The position numbers and the translations under genes are program-made. A stretch of 64,000 bases of DNA from Lytechinus variegatus. Taxonomy: Eukaryota > Echinodermata > Echinoidea > Temnopleuroida > Toxopneustidae. The first letter of the stretch is position 1. The number at the start of each line of letters is the position of its first letter. Below the pieces are notes generated by a model. It worked only from the letters and a program-made list of their open reading frames with translations, did no database searches and had not been told where the DNA came from. Location of the stretch: assembly GCF_018143015.1 (NCBI RefSeq), contig NC_054748.1, positions 14,622,967-14,686,966 of the forward strand. Reading direction: 5' to 3'. Shown here piece by piece: positions 44,745 through 57,500 of the stretch.

Positions 44745-46338
44745 TATAAAATTCAATTCATTTATTTGACATCCTTTAAAAAAATCATACAAACATAGGC
44801 CTATACAGTGCGTATCAAAAAAAGTTTACACCTTGTAAAAGCCCTGGGAATTAAAAAATATACAACATGTGGGTATTTTTTTCACATATAATTATGGGTT
44901 TGGGTCTCATCTATCCAATGAAAGTAAAAGTTTTGACAGAATGTTACACTTGAGTGAGCACTGTCCATTTTTGTAAAGCTCGCAGAAATCTATTTGCGCA
45001 GAAATGCTTGTGTTTTCACGCTGTGTCAAGGGGAAAGGGCGAAATCAAACTTACCCTGCGAAGCATTTCTCATAAATTTTCCTAGCACTTTTAGCCAATT
45101 GAAATAAAACGGATACATTCAAGCATTTTGTAACAATTTTGCCGCCCAAATTTGAAATTTCAGCACTTAGTAAGCACAACCTTTACCCTTTTTGTGCCAG
45201 CTGGATCTGAGGACATAACTGAATCTGAACAAAAGTTTATTTCAGACATCTCCAGCATTTTTCACTAAGTTTTTATCATTTAAAGTTGGTTTACATTTCA
45301 TTTTCATTTAATACTTGTTTCTCGACACTTTTTCCAAGCTTGGCAATGATTAACAAAATAAAAATCAAGCCTTAGCCTTTTGATGTAAATCACAGCTCAG
45401 TGTAAAGCAAATATCTTCATGTTGGACTCGGTGTGTGGGGGAGTGGGATGGGGCGCAATGCACTCTTCGAAGTGTTTTGGGCAAGGATACAAGTTTAAAA
45501 AGGTAAAAGATATCTTCATATCAATTTTACTTGCTAATTTCCACGTGTTCTTTATGATTAAGGTCTACTTTTATTCGCATAACTATTTGAAAGTTCTGCG
45601 CAAATCATTTTTCACCAACTTTTCAAAAGTAAGTGGTGCTCACTCAAGCGGAAACATTTTTCGACAGTTATATCGTCATTTGCTTAAATGGATCTGTACC
45701 AATGCTAAAATTTGGAAAAATTGTCAGGATATTACAAAATTATAATTTTACAGGATTTTTGCTAAGTGTAAACTTTTTTTTGATACACTCTGTATACAAG
45801 TATACAACAAAGGAGTAAAAGAATTTAAATTACAATATAAGCAATAATACGAAAATAAAAATGGTAGAAATATAAAAGAAATGGAAATAAAATGCAGCGG
45901 ATGTAGGAAGTCAGAAAGGCCATTGACCTGTCAAGCCGACTCCCTTGATTACTACATTATACGAATAAAAACATAAATAGAATAGTGGCCAAAAACAAAA
46001 CAAACAATACTCGAACATATTGACATCAACCCCCCCACACACACACACACACATTAGATAGGCAGTTGGAATTATTTACTATATGCAGACAGTTGGTTTT
46101 GTTTCAATCTACGTTTCAATGATGAGAATGTAACAGATGATTTTAAAGTATCGGGTAAATTATTCCACAAGTTTGGCCCTTTATAACGAATTGTAGATTT
46201 AGAAAGCGTATAACGAAAGAACGGTATATATAATTTGTTTGAATTTCTCGTTACATAATTATTTATACTGCTATTAAATATAAAATAACTATTAAAACAA
46301 GATGGAAAAGTAGAATTTAAATTAAAATATTGGTACAT
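44745..46338 (-). pseudogene. Non-LTR retrotransposon 3' end (reverse transcriptase C-terminus and 3' UTR), interrupted
   Basis: At 46338-46072 the minus strand reads YVTRNSNKLYIPFFRY, then IRYKGPNLWNNLPDTLKSS to a stop, the usual C-terminus of many non-LTR reverse-transcriptase proteins. The 3' UTR continues to about 44.75 kb, ending in GGATGTCAAATAAATGAATT, and is split by the TA-flanked element at 44806-45792. A related 3' UTR stretch is at 53045-53120. Confidence 0.65.
44806..45792. mobile_element. Non-autonomous Tc1/mariner-type element with TA duplication
   Basis: Left end CAGTGCGTATCAAAAAAAG and right end (reverse complement) CAGAGTGTATCAAAAAAAAG are inverted repeats of about 28 bases, each flanked by TA. 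987 bases, no transposase frame. A diverged reverse-orientation relative (CTCGCAGAAATC, TTTCACGCTGTG) is at about 8840-8985. Confidence 0.82.
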
Positions 46339-46545
46339 AAATAAAATAATTTGCGATTCATAAAGTTCATTTAGCTTTAAAATTTTTAGCTTTAAAAGTC
46401 CTTTTGTTTTGGGGGGAGGGTAAATATATTAATAGTAATGAAATGTAATTGTGAATACTTTAAATATTAATAAAATCTCTGAGAGTTTGTGAATTTGTGT
46501 AAAGGACCTTCTTTCTTTTCTAGATAATAATCATTTCAAATATTC

Positions 46546-47135
46546 ATTAAAGGGGAATGAAACCTTTAGAACAAGTAGGCTTGTGTCGAAACATGAAAAT
46601 TAAAGAATAAGAACAAAGAAAGTTTCAGATAAATCAGACAAATAATGAGAAAGTTATGAGCATTTGAATACTGCAATCACTAATGCTATGGAGATCCTCC
46701 CATTGGCAATGCGACAAGGATGTGTGATGTCACATGTCAACAACTTTCCCTTTGATGGACTATAAAATGCCATCAAAATGTCTCTTTTTGCTTTTTCTTA
46801 TGGTGATACAAACTCTTTATCCATGATGTATTCTTTGAAAATCTGTATTACATGCCCTCCTATAGAAAGAACACATGATCTACGGAGAGAGGTGATCAAA
46901 GAGGCAATTTAAGTGAAATATATACTAAAGTAATGGGGATAGTTGTTCACAAACTGTGACATCACACATCTTTGTCGCATTGGCAATTTGAGGATCTCCA
47001 GAGCATTAGTGATCGCAATATTCAAATGCTCATAAGTTTCTCATAATTTTTCTGATTTTTCTCAAACTTTCATTGACCTTTTTCTTAGATTTTTCTGTTT
47101 TCACACAAACTATCTCGTTCCAAAGGTTTCATTCT
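46546..47135. mobile_element. Palindromic element, ATTCAAATGCTCATAA family
   Basis: Arms share ATGAGCATTTGAATACTG / CAATATTCAAATGCTCAT, GGAGATCCTC and GCGACAAGGATGTGTGATGT. Ends AAAGGGGAATGAAACCTTT and CAAAGGTTTCATTCTTATTT. Partial copies are at about 39290-39370 and 62683-62727. Confidence 0.8.
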
Positions 47136-47535
47136 TATTTAAAGGTAAATGCCAGTTTTGGTAACGATATCAAAACGAGCTCGTACGGAATCCAATGAAA
47201 TGATCACCAAAGTGTCTGTTTGTATAAATAAAAGATATGTGCCAAAGGATTATGGAAGATATTGTGTAATTGCTGAGAAATCAGCAAATAAGCACAGGAT
47301 TCGGGTCAATTACATTCAAAGCAAAAATTATACACTGTCCCACGTGCGCTTATCTGTGTTGGTGATCTCCAGTGTGAACATTTTTTCAGCGTACATTTCA
47401 AGATTTCACAAAGTTCAGTTTATGTAACTGTACCAGATCTATACCCTCGATGATATACTGACAATTAAGCCTAGTTTTACAGACTTTCTCATGAAATCAG
47501 TGTTTACTGCAACTACTGGCATTTCTCTTTAAGTT
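47136..47535 (+). mobile_element. Dispersed repeat, AAAGGTAAATGCCAGTTTTG family
   Basis: About 400 bases, nearly colinear with the reverse complement of 11684-12092: CACCAAAGTGTCTGTTTGTA, TGCCAAAGGATTATGGAAGA, TGTGTAATTGCTGAGAAATC, CGATGATATACTGACAATTA. A split copy is at 62177-62685. Confidence 0.78.
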
Positions 47536-47999
47536 AACAATTTAAAGCATTTAGAAATCATGTATTAGACCTGTTATTACCATAATCATTATCATTTTTC
47601 ATTAATAGTATTTTCAATTTGATCATATTCTGTATAATTATTGTTATCGTTATTATCATTATTATTAGATTTATTATTATTATTATTGTTATTATTAATT
47701 TCCTTATCATTGTCATCATCATATACTGAACTTATTATCTATTTTCTGTATACTTGATATAGGGCCTACTAGAGATGTTAGTAACCTTATATTTCTTAAT
47801 ATTCAGCAACCGCAGAAAAGTTACTGTACATATAATATATACAATCGTGTATTAAAAAGGAATGTAAACGAAAATGTAATTCGGCACACAATTTCTCTGA
47901 GGCGTGGGCGTGGCTAGGTTCGGGAGGATGAGCGAAGCCCAGAAGAGCGCAGTGATTGCAAACTAATTTGGCCAATGGCTCGCTGGTTCTTTGATCACA

Positions 48000-48216
48000 T
48001 GATCAGCAAAGTTCTTGGTAGAGTTTGGTACTGGTAGTGCGATGCTGGTGTTTTACCTGCGCTCTGTGTGTGTGTCGCATACGTGCTTGCTTATCCCCTG
48101 CATGCGTGTAATAGAGGCAATCGGCGGGCGCTGAGTGTAATTCTCGCTCGGAGACAAGTACTGGAATTTAGTGCTGGAACTAAATTGAAGAGGTAACTTC
48201 TCTGCTTAATTCTTAG
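48000..48216 (+). promoter_or_regulatory. Promoter-like region and probable 5' UTR exon of the caldesmon-like gene
   Basis: A locally GC/CpG-richer stretch in AT-rich surroundings (CGGCGGGCGCTGAG, CTCGCTCGGAG) ends in a strong donor TTCTTAG/GTAAGT at 48216/48217. No ATG-led frame of length is needed here; the next good match on this strand is the coding exon at 63178, whose 5' part is untranslated. The exact start is not visible. Another GT (AGAG/GTAACT) lies 24 bases earlier. Confidence 0.4.
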
Positions 48217-50156
48217 GTAAGTTATACTTTGGTTTTGCTTTTGAAAGTATTCGACATTAGTTCAAATGTATACATAGCATTTTCGAACCTCAGCTTTGCA
48301 ATTTACGATACTGAAAGATGAAAAATGAAGAGATATGCAGATGGGATCGCATCCCGTGAGTTGTGTGTGGAGCGTCGCTCCTTTTATCTGGGGGAACCTC
48401 TCCGTGCATGCATGACTAGGAATGCGGTGCTCAATGTTATTGGTATGCTACGTATGTACACGGTACCAAATGTAACTTATTGAGACCCGAATAACTCCTT
48501 TTTTTGCAAGCGATAACCCGTTGAACGGGGAACAATAGTGTAACGGTGCTGCCTCGACAGCTCAAAGAATAAACCACAATGGAATACAATCAAATGCCGG
48601 CCGACAATTTGTGCCAAGCCAGTGAGCTGGAAAGTTTAGGACCAGTTATGAGTCAACACAAAGTATCCCACTATTTTGTTGTGGTACTGGTAATTTACAT
48701 CTTTTTTAGAATCATAGCAGATTGGCTATCATGCATTTCTTCCTGATAATATTAACATGACCATTGCTCGTTGTGATGGAAGACTTTTAGCAAAGATTGA
48801 ATATTGTAGGATATAAAATGGAGGAAAAATAGGAATTGATTTTTCCTCTCAGATATATGACAAATGAAAAAAAAAAGAAATGTTTGAATTACATTGCAAT
48901 GTTTTAGATGTATCACTATCAGGTATTTCTTAGGCCAGGGTGTGTGCTTCTGGCCCTACTACTACTAGGGGCTGCTGAATGGTTTTCAAAGTGGGAGGGC
49001 TGAGCCAAAAGTGGGGGGCTGACCATGCAAAAATTCACAGTTTTATAGTAATTTTTATGTTTTTGTACATGGTTTTGGAAAAAAAGTGGGGGGCTGAAGC
49101 CCCCTTAGCCCCCTGCCCCCACATCCATGGCCCCTGATTACTAGTACTACTGCTGCTGCTTCTGCTACTTCCACTATTACTACTTCTATTACCATCATCA
49201 CGATTACTACTACTTCCACCACCATATCAATTTGTTTGCGCTCCTTTTTTGCAGTGCGTAGCGTGTTAAATTATTTCCCTATGGAGAATAATAGAAAATA
49301 CGCCGTTTTTGAGGGATTTGCTAAGATATCTCCCAAACGCGTCAACAAGGTGATCTATCAAAACAGAATAGAATAGAGCAGATTCTCACCTTTAACATGA
49401 TATGATTTTCATTTAATTTTAGTCAAATTAAGTTCTGTCACTTTTGAGGTTTTTGGAACCTTTCTTGATGATTTTGGAAATCCATTTGTACATGAGCCAA
49501 TGGGCAAGTGCGAGAAACGAAACGTTTGGTGCGACTTCACATTGTTGTAAAAAAATATATACGTCACAATAGACCCTATCAAAAAAAGACATTTTGCAGA
49601 AAATGCTGTAGATTGCGAATACCTAAGAATGATTTTGATTGGATAAAAAAACCTCTGTCACTTTTCACATTTGCAAAAGCTTTTGCAATAATTGGTCACT
49701 ATAGTTTGGCGGGTTCAGCCGATGGCATTGTGTGTACACAGTATAGTACACAGTACACACGCATAGCTAGGCAACGCAGCGCGTGTATTCGTACAGCGAC
49801 GACTTGAGTGTATGTTGGATAGGACCGTACTATTTTTGACCGGGGGGTGTGCCAATGAATGCAAGTGATCAAGAAGAGTTACAAAACTGAAGGGAGTGAG
49901 AAAACAAGGAAAGTGAGAGGGAAATTTATGAAAACAAGTAATGCGAGGAAAAATGACAAGAAAAGGAGAGAAAGGAGAAGAAGTGAAAACACGCAGCTGA
50001 GTGCGCTCGCGATATGTAAGTTGAACACCCCTGCACCGCAATGTAGCAGCCCGCCACTATACACGTAGACTGCCTGCACGATGCGAAGACAGCGGCGCGT
50101 ATTTCTATGCCTTATAAGAGGAGCGTTTTTTGTACACAACAAATTGATATGCTCCG

Positions 50157-50664
<508 letters not shown>

Positions 50665-51649
50665 TACTCAGTTGTTGTGTGTCCAGATGATCAATATTAG
50701 AAAGCCATTTGGAAAAATTTACAAGCAAAGTTTCATCATTTTTTAGTACAAAATGTTAGGAAATATAGAGTTAGAAGATTACAACTATTGAATGCATATT
50801 ATAGTGGTATGTACTACCACTAGGAGTGTCTTCCTCCTACCTCCTTTACCTAATTGTTCCCTCAGCTCATGTACTATACTATTACAATTAAGCCTACATT
50901 CCCAGCATTATGTTATGAATTCTATTACTGGTAATAAAAATTATATTTCCAGTGTTACAAATTCTTAGTACTCAAACCATACCGTTTCCTATTACAAGTT
51001 ATAAGATTTCAAGATTGATTCACCTTATTCACTTGCTGTTAATCTTTGTAGTGATATTGCATTTATGGTCAATTTAGGCCTATGTGTAAGATTATTGGAA
51101 AAATTACATATCATAGAGACATAGACATAAGAGGAAGTAAAAAGTTGTATTCTTGGTACAGGGAGGGCATAGTTTTTGTTGATCAACAATGAGACCTGTT
51201 ACCCAATGACTATATAATTTACTAATTGTACTAAACTGATACAGATTGATACCCATGACTTGACAAGCGTTGCACAGGTCTTCATTCACTCATTGATGAT
51301 TCAAACTCTACACGCTCTGTCACATCCACAAAGATAACACAGTAAACAAATGAACCTCACACCAAAAAAGGGAGATTTGAATTTGCACGATTGTTTGGGT
51401 ATAGACTAAACACTTATCACGGCTTAAGATAATGCTTGCTTATAGTACACTTGTTACCTCGTTGATGTTTGAAACCTTTTATGGTTGTGTTGCTTTCCTG
51501 GTTTTGAGGTGCATTTACACAGTGAGCAAAAACATATATAATTTAGTTTATTTCAGTTTAAATCTAATCTGAAGCTTTGGTATATATTGACTATGGATGT
51601 GAATTTGATTGGGCTTTTATAATATCTAACCTCTGAATTTTCCAGGAGT

Positions 51650-52030
51650 TATTGTCATTATTTGTTTGGCGTCCCTGTCTGGGAGGTGAAAAGCATCACT
51701 ATGAGCCGCATGTCTTTCTCCTGATTACAACCGATTGGGGGATTGCAGGTGGACCACTACACCGGGTTTCCCCCACTCTTCTACCAAAAGTGCATCTGTG
51801 TTTTTAACGTGCGAAGGTTGTGACTCTCCGCTATACAAGGCTCCATTTAAAGTCTTCTCCGAGGACAGGTTTTTTCCCCACTTTAACATAGCTTACATCT
51901 ATGGAACAGGGAAAAGACATTCACACAAAATGCAGGCTTCAATCATCCGCCTAGGGCTAGAATCAAACTCACAACCTTTGGTTCAACAGTTAGAGGCTTT
52001 ACCGACTGAGCCAACTTCGCTCTCTTGTAG
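51650..52030 (-). mobile_element. tRNA-derived SINE
   Basis: The tRNA-like head is at the right end (reverse complement: GTTGGCTCAGTCGGTAAAGC ... GTTGTGAGTTTGATTCTAGC). The body shares TGTTTTTAACGTGCGAAGGT and GTTGTGACTCTCC with the copy at 56290. Confidence 0.65.
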
Positions 52031-53561
52031 TTATTATATTGATAATTTTTTTCGTTTGCAGATCTACTGCCAAATGCCAGTTTCCAGGCTTATGTATTGG
52101 TTTAAAGGTCCTTACAATTTCTCATTTCAGATTATTCCAAACATATTTTGTAGAGCAAATATATAGGAGGTGGTCCTTATTATTTTGTAACCAGCCAGTT
52201 TGACTTTTTTCACCATCAATGAGATCTGTTTTATATATACATTTATATATATTAGTTTTTCTTTAGAAAAAATATATAGGCCTATATAAAAAATTAAATA
52301 GGGTTATAGGGGCTAGTCATTTTTTGTTATTCCCTTCTTTTTTATTTTTTCTCTTCTTTTTCTTTGTATTTCTCTTTTTTCTTCGTTTTAAAATAAGGTA
52401 CTTGGATGTAAACTTGAGTAGGTATGTCTCAAAATTAAAACCAGGGCTTTTACTGAAAAAATATACATAGGCTTGTAAACTTGGGAGGGAACCAACAGAA
52501 TAAAGGAATGGAGAACAGGGATATGTCTTTAACTTGTTCTGGCCTCTTTTCAGGCCAAGTGAGTAAAACTGTTAGGCAACTGTGTTCTGCAATGTAAATG
52601 GAGCCAAATTGGCCTTATGTTGCTATCATGACGTAATATGTAAAACCAAGGTATTTGTAGAATAATAGCAGGCTATCCCTTGTTTGTTCATTGGTGTTTT
52701 TGCTATTTACTTGGCTGTTTGTGAATGGGTTGAAGATTTGATTGTGCAATTGCTACAAAATGCAGTTTTGATGGTTAGGCCTATAAAATCAAATGCAAGA
52801 TCTGATTTTTGTTAATGTTTTTAGCTCAATCTTCTTATGAAAATTAGTGGACCCATTCACCATCACTCTACACCCAAGAAAACGAAATTGAAATTTAGTT
52901 GCCAGAATTTTGTGTACAATGTTCCAATGAATACAGGGAAAATTAATTTCATGTTGAGAAATATTAACATGGTCTTGTCTTTTGCAAGACTTTACCAGTA
53001 TATATTTTGAGCCCTTAGTGGGATAGTGAGACGTCCTTTTGCAATTTCAATTTGACATCCTTTAAAAACCATACAAACATATTAATATGATGCAACAACA
53101 AAGGAATAAAAACTGAGTAATTTCTATTTATGAAGTCAAGGAATAATATAAAGAGAAACTGTACTGAAAAAATACACCTTTCCATGTACATGATGCGGTG
53201 CCTGTCATTGCTGACTAAAAGTTGTTTAATTTAAGCAAATCATTACTAACTCTAAATTGGCAATGCAATTAAAACAACAAAATCACTGCATATAAATGCA
53301 AATTGGCAATTTTTTGTTGAAACTTTTTGACTATACTATACTTTTTCAAAATGCTTGAGTGAATCTATTGTTGATCTTTGTATTTGGCATTGTTGTGAGA
53401 AACCCTTGAATTGTGTTTACACTCTCCCATTAAAGTCCAATTAATGGGCCGTGATTCACCCCCAATATCAATTGAACAGGTCCCAGTTGAAAATGGTTCA
53501 GGCCATTAGGCGTGTTTTCATTAGCCCGAGTTAACTTTTCCTTAAGACTTCATCAGTGTCA

Positions 53562-54091
53562 GGGATAAGAAATAAAGAAAAGAGGTTATTATTTCATTAT
53601 TTGGAGAAGAAAAATATGGATGTTACATTCTTACAGGTTCAACTTTTCTCACGGAAGATCTGAAGAACATTGTCACAAGAGACTGGAATGGAACAATTTT
53701 TTATTCATTTGGAAGCAATCATAGCAGAGGAGTTTCAATTTTAGTGAAAAGGAATACCCAAATACCTGTTAATTTGATTTACTGATCAGACGACGGAAGG
53801 ATTTTGATTACAGATACTAAAATAAATGACAAAAATGTATTTTTGGTTAATATTTATGCTCAGACAGATAAGAAGAATAAAGAATATTTTTTCTTAAGGT
53901 TGGAAAAGATTATGAGTAATTATGATTGTAAGACTACTGATTCACATGTTTTAATCATAGGTGGTTTTTAATTGTGTTAACGATCCAAGTATTGACGCGA
54001 TAGGTAATAAAACAATATACAAGAAACTAAATGGATATATGCAATTTGTTAAAAAATTTAAGATGGTTGATGTAATGTATGGAGAAAAAAA
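53562..54091 (+). pseudogene. LINE (L1/Tx1-like) endonuclease fragment flanked by an 18-bp direct repeat
   Basis: Plus-strand blocks of an APE-type endonuclease: STFLTEDLKNIVTRDWNG, SNHSRGVSILVKRN, GRILITDTKINDKNVFLVNI then YAQTDKKNKEYFFLRLEKI, and FNCVNDPSIDAIGNK. A stop and frameshifts break it, including one in the catalytic GGDFN region. The sequence AAGACTTCATCAGTGTCA occurs exactly on both sides (53544-53561 and 54092-54109), as a target-site duplication would. Both protein ends are missing. Confidence 0.72.
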
Positions 54092-54109
54092 AAGACTTCA
54101 TCAGTGTCA

Positions 54110-56280
54110 AAGCTCCTGCCTGATCAGGGCGACGCTGTACAACATGAAGCTAAAATTAAATGATGATGGTGCTGCTGCTGATGATGATGGTTACTGTAAT
54201 AATGATGATGAAGATAATAATATTGATAAAAAATGAAAATAATGAATATTATAACAATATATTAATGTTAATAGGAGCTTAGTAAGTGCAGGATAGATGA
54301 TGATGATATCAAGAGCAACAATTGAAAAAATAGGAATGAAGATAATGTCAATAATGCAATGATGGTAAAGGCTGAACGTCACTATTGTGCTTCCCAAGGA
54401 ATTGGTCTTACTCTGGCTTTATTTAGCCTGGTGGCCTTTTTACCGCCCATTCCATGATCTATGCAGACCCTAATTTCTTACTTCAGTCGTTTTCTTATTT
54501 ATATTGATGATTGTTCAATAGGTTTTCTTCCAAAATGTCTGCCCCCGAATGACAGTTGATAAAAAAATACAACGATTAATTCAAGGCAGGCAGATTGTTG
54601 CTATGCACCCGCTGTTTTGTAGTAAAAAACTTGCCCAATCAGACACATCACTTACATACTCATACAGGTTCAGTATAACAGCGAAGATATAGCTGCAGCC
54701 TGAGCCGTTTTATGGGGAGATGGCCTACATTGTAAATGCTCTGAAAGGTGATTCCAGTTGGCAATAGGTCGATTGTTTGGACTAATGAAAACTGATCTGA
54801 TGGCCCTCTGTATATTGATGAAGAGCTAAATACTGTAATGTAATCACATTCTTACACTGCAGGTGAAATATATGCACAAAGAGTGGAATGTTTGATTGAT
54901 GAGTTGTTGCTTAACCCAGACAAATGTTTTTAATGATTACTGTTAAAAAGGATGGACAGTTATGGGACAATGAATTAGGATCAGTTACTCTGCCCCACCT
55001 AAAAATAACCACGATAATGGTATTTACAAGCGGTCCACCCTGTGCATAAAAGTTAGATCCCCAGAGCAACATATAGACCTATGCTGTTCAACACTATTTA
55101 ACATGGAACTATGATATTATTAGAACATATTAATTCAGGTACAAAAGATCAGCATAAACTGTTTTTCATCAATGACCTGATGAATACAACATAAATTATC
55201 ATGTCATACCTGAAAATAAAGTCAAAATCTAAGTCAAAGATAACAATGCTTCGTAACAGAAATAGATATTTTTACTGAAATGATAATGAATCAAAACTGA
55301 AATGCTTAAGTTATCAGATGGGAACAATCATTTTGTATAATTAATTCACTGATAAAAAACACTGAAATGATAGCAATGAATTATGAGTTTATTTGCAAGT
55401 GTCTCCCACATAGACATGTAATAGGACCTACATATATAATTCAATATGATGAATAAAAATACTTTTCCTATATAAAGGAAGTATGAAATTATTTGCCTGA
55501 TGATACATCCACCACTCAAATGCAACCACTATTAAAAAATTCTTGAGAAAATTGCATTTAAAAAAAAAATCTCACACTGATTCGCTGATTTCCCGTAGGC
55601 TTTAGTACAGGGACCAGCCCTTTCCAAAACCTATTTCATAAGACGATTGTCCTCGCCATGACATGACAAAGTAACACAAATATCTTTTTAAAAATATCAT
55701 GAAAATAGCTTAAATATTCCAACCCGTAAAGAGGTTGGGATATGGTTACACTGGCTGACATGTGAAACTGCTTAAGAAATCTCATTATAAGGCTCATGTC
55801 AAGCTGTCAGTGCTGATTACACTTGCACTCATCCACTCACAATTCGGCTCAAAATGATGTTGGCACATGTTGCCCGAAAATGGCAAATATTTCCCCTCGG
55901 TCTCCCTCAAATATGCTTCTCACTTTCCAAATATGTTTATATGCGAGCTATCTATAGGTATGTGAGAGGCATGTATTTAGACCTCCCTGTCACTATAAAG
56001 TTGGAAGAAAAAATCATAATTTTCATTTTCATTGACCTAATTCTGGGCTGAATTTATGAGAGGCGAAAAATGCTAAAAAATTGTTTAAATGGTATTTTTT
56101 CCTGCCTTCTTGGATAGTAATACTTTTCATTCCAGACAGTTTTCAACAGTTTGAATATCTATTTTGCTGAAGAATTCGAAATCTGTATGTTATTACTTTA
56201 GGATCTTGTCTTGTCTTTTCCGTTCATGCCTACAAGGCACAATCATTTTATTGATTATTATGACATATGAACTTCCAGCT
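54110..56280. other. Intron sequence of the caldesmon-like gene, no feature beyond a GAT-rich tract
   Basis: GATGATGAT-rich stretch at 54155-54230, then AT-rich sequence. Possible degraded LINE remnants near 54.8-55.5 kb could not be confirmed. Confidence 0.4.
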
Positions 56281-56284
56281 TGAC

Positions 56285-56630
56285 TCGACCTGAATTTTGT
56301 TGGGACTGGCAGGTGCAATTCACCGGCTGAACACCCTACTCTTTGATAAATAGTGTATTGTTTTTAACGTGCATCTATCGGTTGTGACTCTCCCATACAC
56401 GGAACCAGCATTTGCGTCCTTTCCAATGGACGTCATGTTTTCCATCTGCACTCACACCTGCACTGAATACAGTGGAGAGGCACGCTAACACCCAATGCTA
56501 AAGCTCATCAGATTTTTTCTTAGATGCGTTTCGTCATGAGCGGGACTCGAACCCCTCACGTTGAGATCTACGATCTTATCTGAAACATGCGATCTAAACC
56601 GACTGAGCTATACTGCCTCCCTAGTGGGAT
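56285..56630 (-). mobile_element. tRNA-derived SINE, same body family as 51650-52030
   Basis: In reverse complement the head reads GTATAGCTCAGTCGGTTTAG ... GAGGGGTTCGAGTCCCGC. The body has TTTTTAACGTGCATC and GTTGTGACTCTCCCATACAC. Confidence 0.68.
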
Positions 56631-57139
56631 CTATCCCGCTCTCTCAGGCCTTCCTCGCCTTATATTTACATGGTGTTCCAATGTGCTTTTCATGTTTTTT
56701 GTTGATAATTCTACCCCCAAACTCCTTATGAAAATGCTCTCTCTTTTTCATTATTACTGAGCACTTCAGATATCTCCTTGGTAGAAACATGTGGAAATTC
56801 TGCACATATGTTACACCAAGGAGATGTCACTATCTCCTTGGTTACACATTGTATTTCAAGTTCATACCACACAGCAGGACCCTGCACTTGTTGTATTTCT
56901 GCTAAGCTGCTTTTAATTATGGTCCTGAATTCGGGTCTGTGCGTTCTTAAAATTCTCAATTTGTGCTAAATGTTCAGTAATGATAAGTGGGTTCCATGAC
57001 ATTTGCTCCACTCTAATTTCCACACACTAATTGAATGACGAACTTTGACCCTGGGTTTAACATTAGGCCTACCCTACCTTAAACCTATCCCTAAACCTAA
57101 CTTAAGGTCATTGGTTAACATTGGTTTGACTTTTAAAAA

Positions 57140-57500
57140 ATGCGGGCTAGAAGGTCACACTTTTCACCTGTGTCTGTGATATGTTACAAAAATGAAGCCC
57201 AGAAAAAATTGCGTTCTAAAATAATTATTTAGTGCTTCAAAAATTGAAGTATAAAGTGACCGGAAACACCATCTTAATTTTATCCCATACACTTATGTGT
57301 ACTATGTAGGTGTCGATAAGACACCTATTTACAAAATCGGGGTTTGCCTTGTAGTTTTCGCTTTTCATTCTCAATAATGGTTGTTTTCAGCCAGGGTTTA
57401 TCTGTTTTAATACATAAACTTGTACACACGTTTCATCTTGGTTTGAGAATTTTTAAATCGACTGCTCGCAAAGTTAAACAATACCTTTAAAACCCAGGAG
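57140..57500 (-). mobile_element. Dispersed repeat, reverse copy of 9950-10435
   Basis: Shares AAGTGACCGGAAACACCATC, CCATACACTTATGTGTACTA and CAAGGTGCTTC-like words with 10435-9950 in reverse complement, but contains only one copy of the segment that is doubled there. Confidence 0.72.

Noticed and set aside
48580..48750. ATG in good context followed by about 50 open codons (MEYNQMPADNLCQASELESL)
   Set aside because: No clear donor at its end and no recognisable domain; it lies after the strong 48217 donor.
53961..54236. 91-codon plus-strand frame as a gene
   Set aside because: It is the tail of the broken LINE endonuclease followed by a GAT microsatellite.
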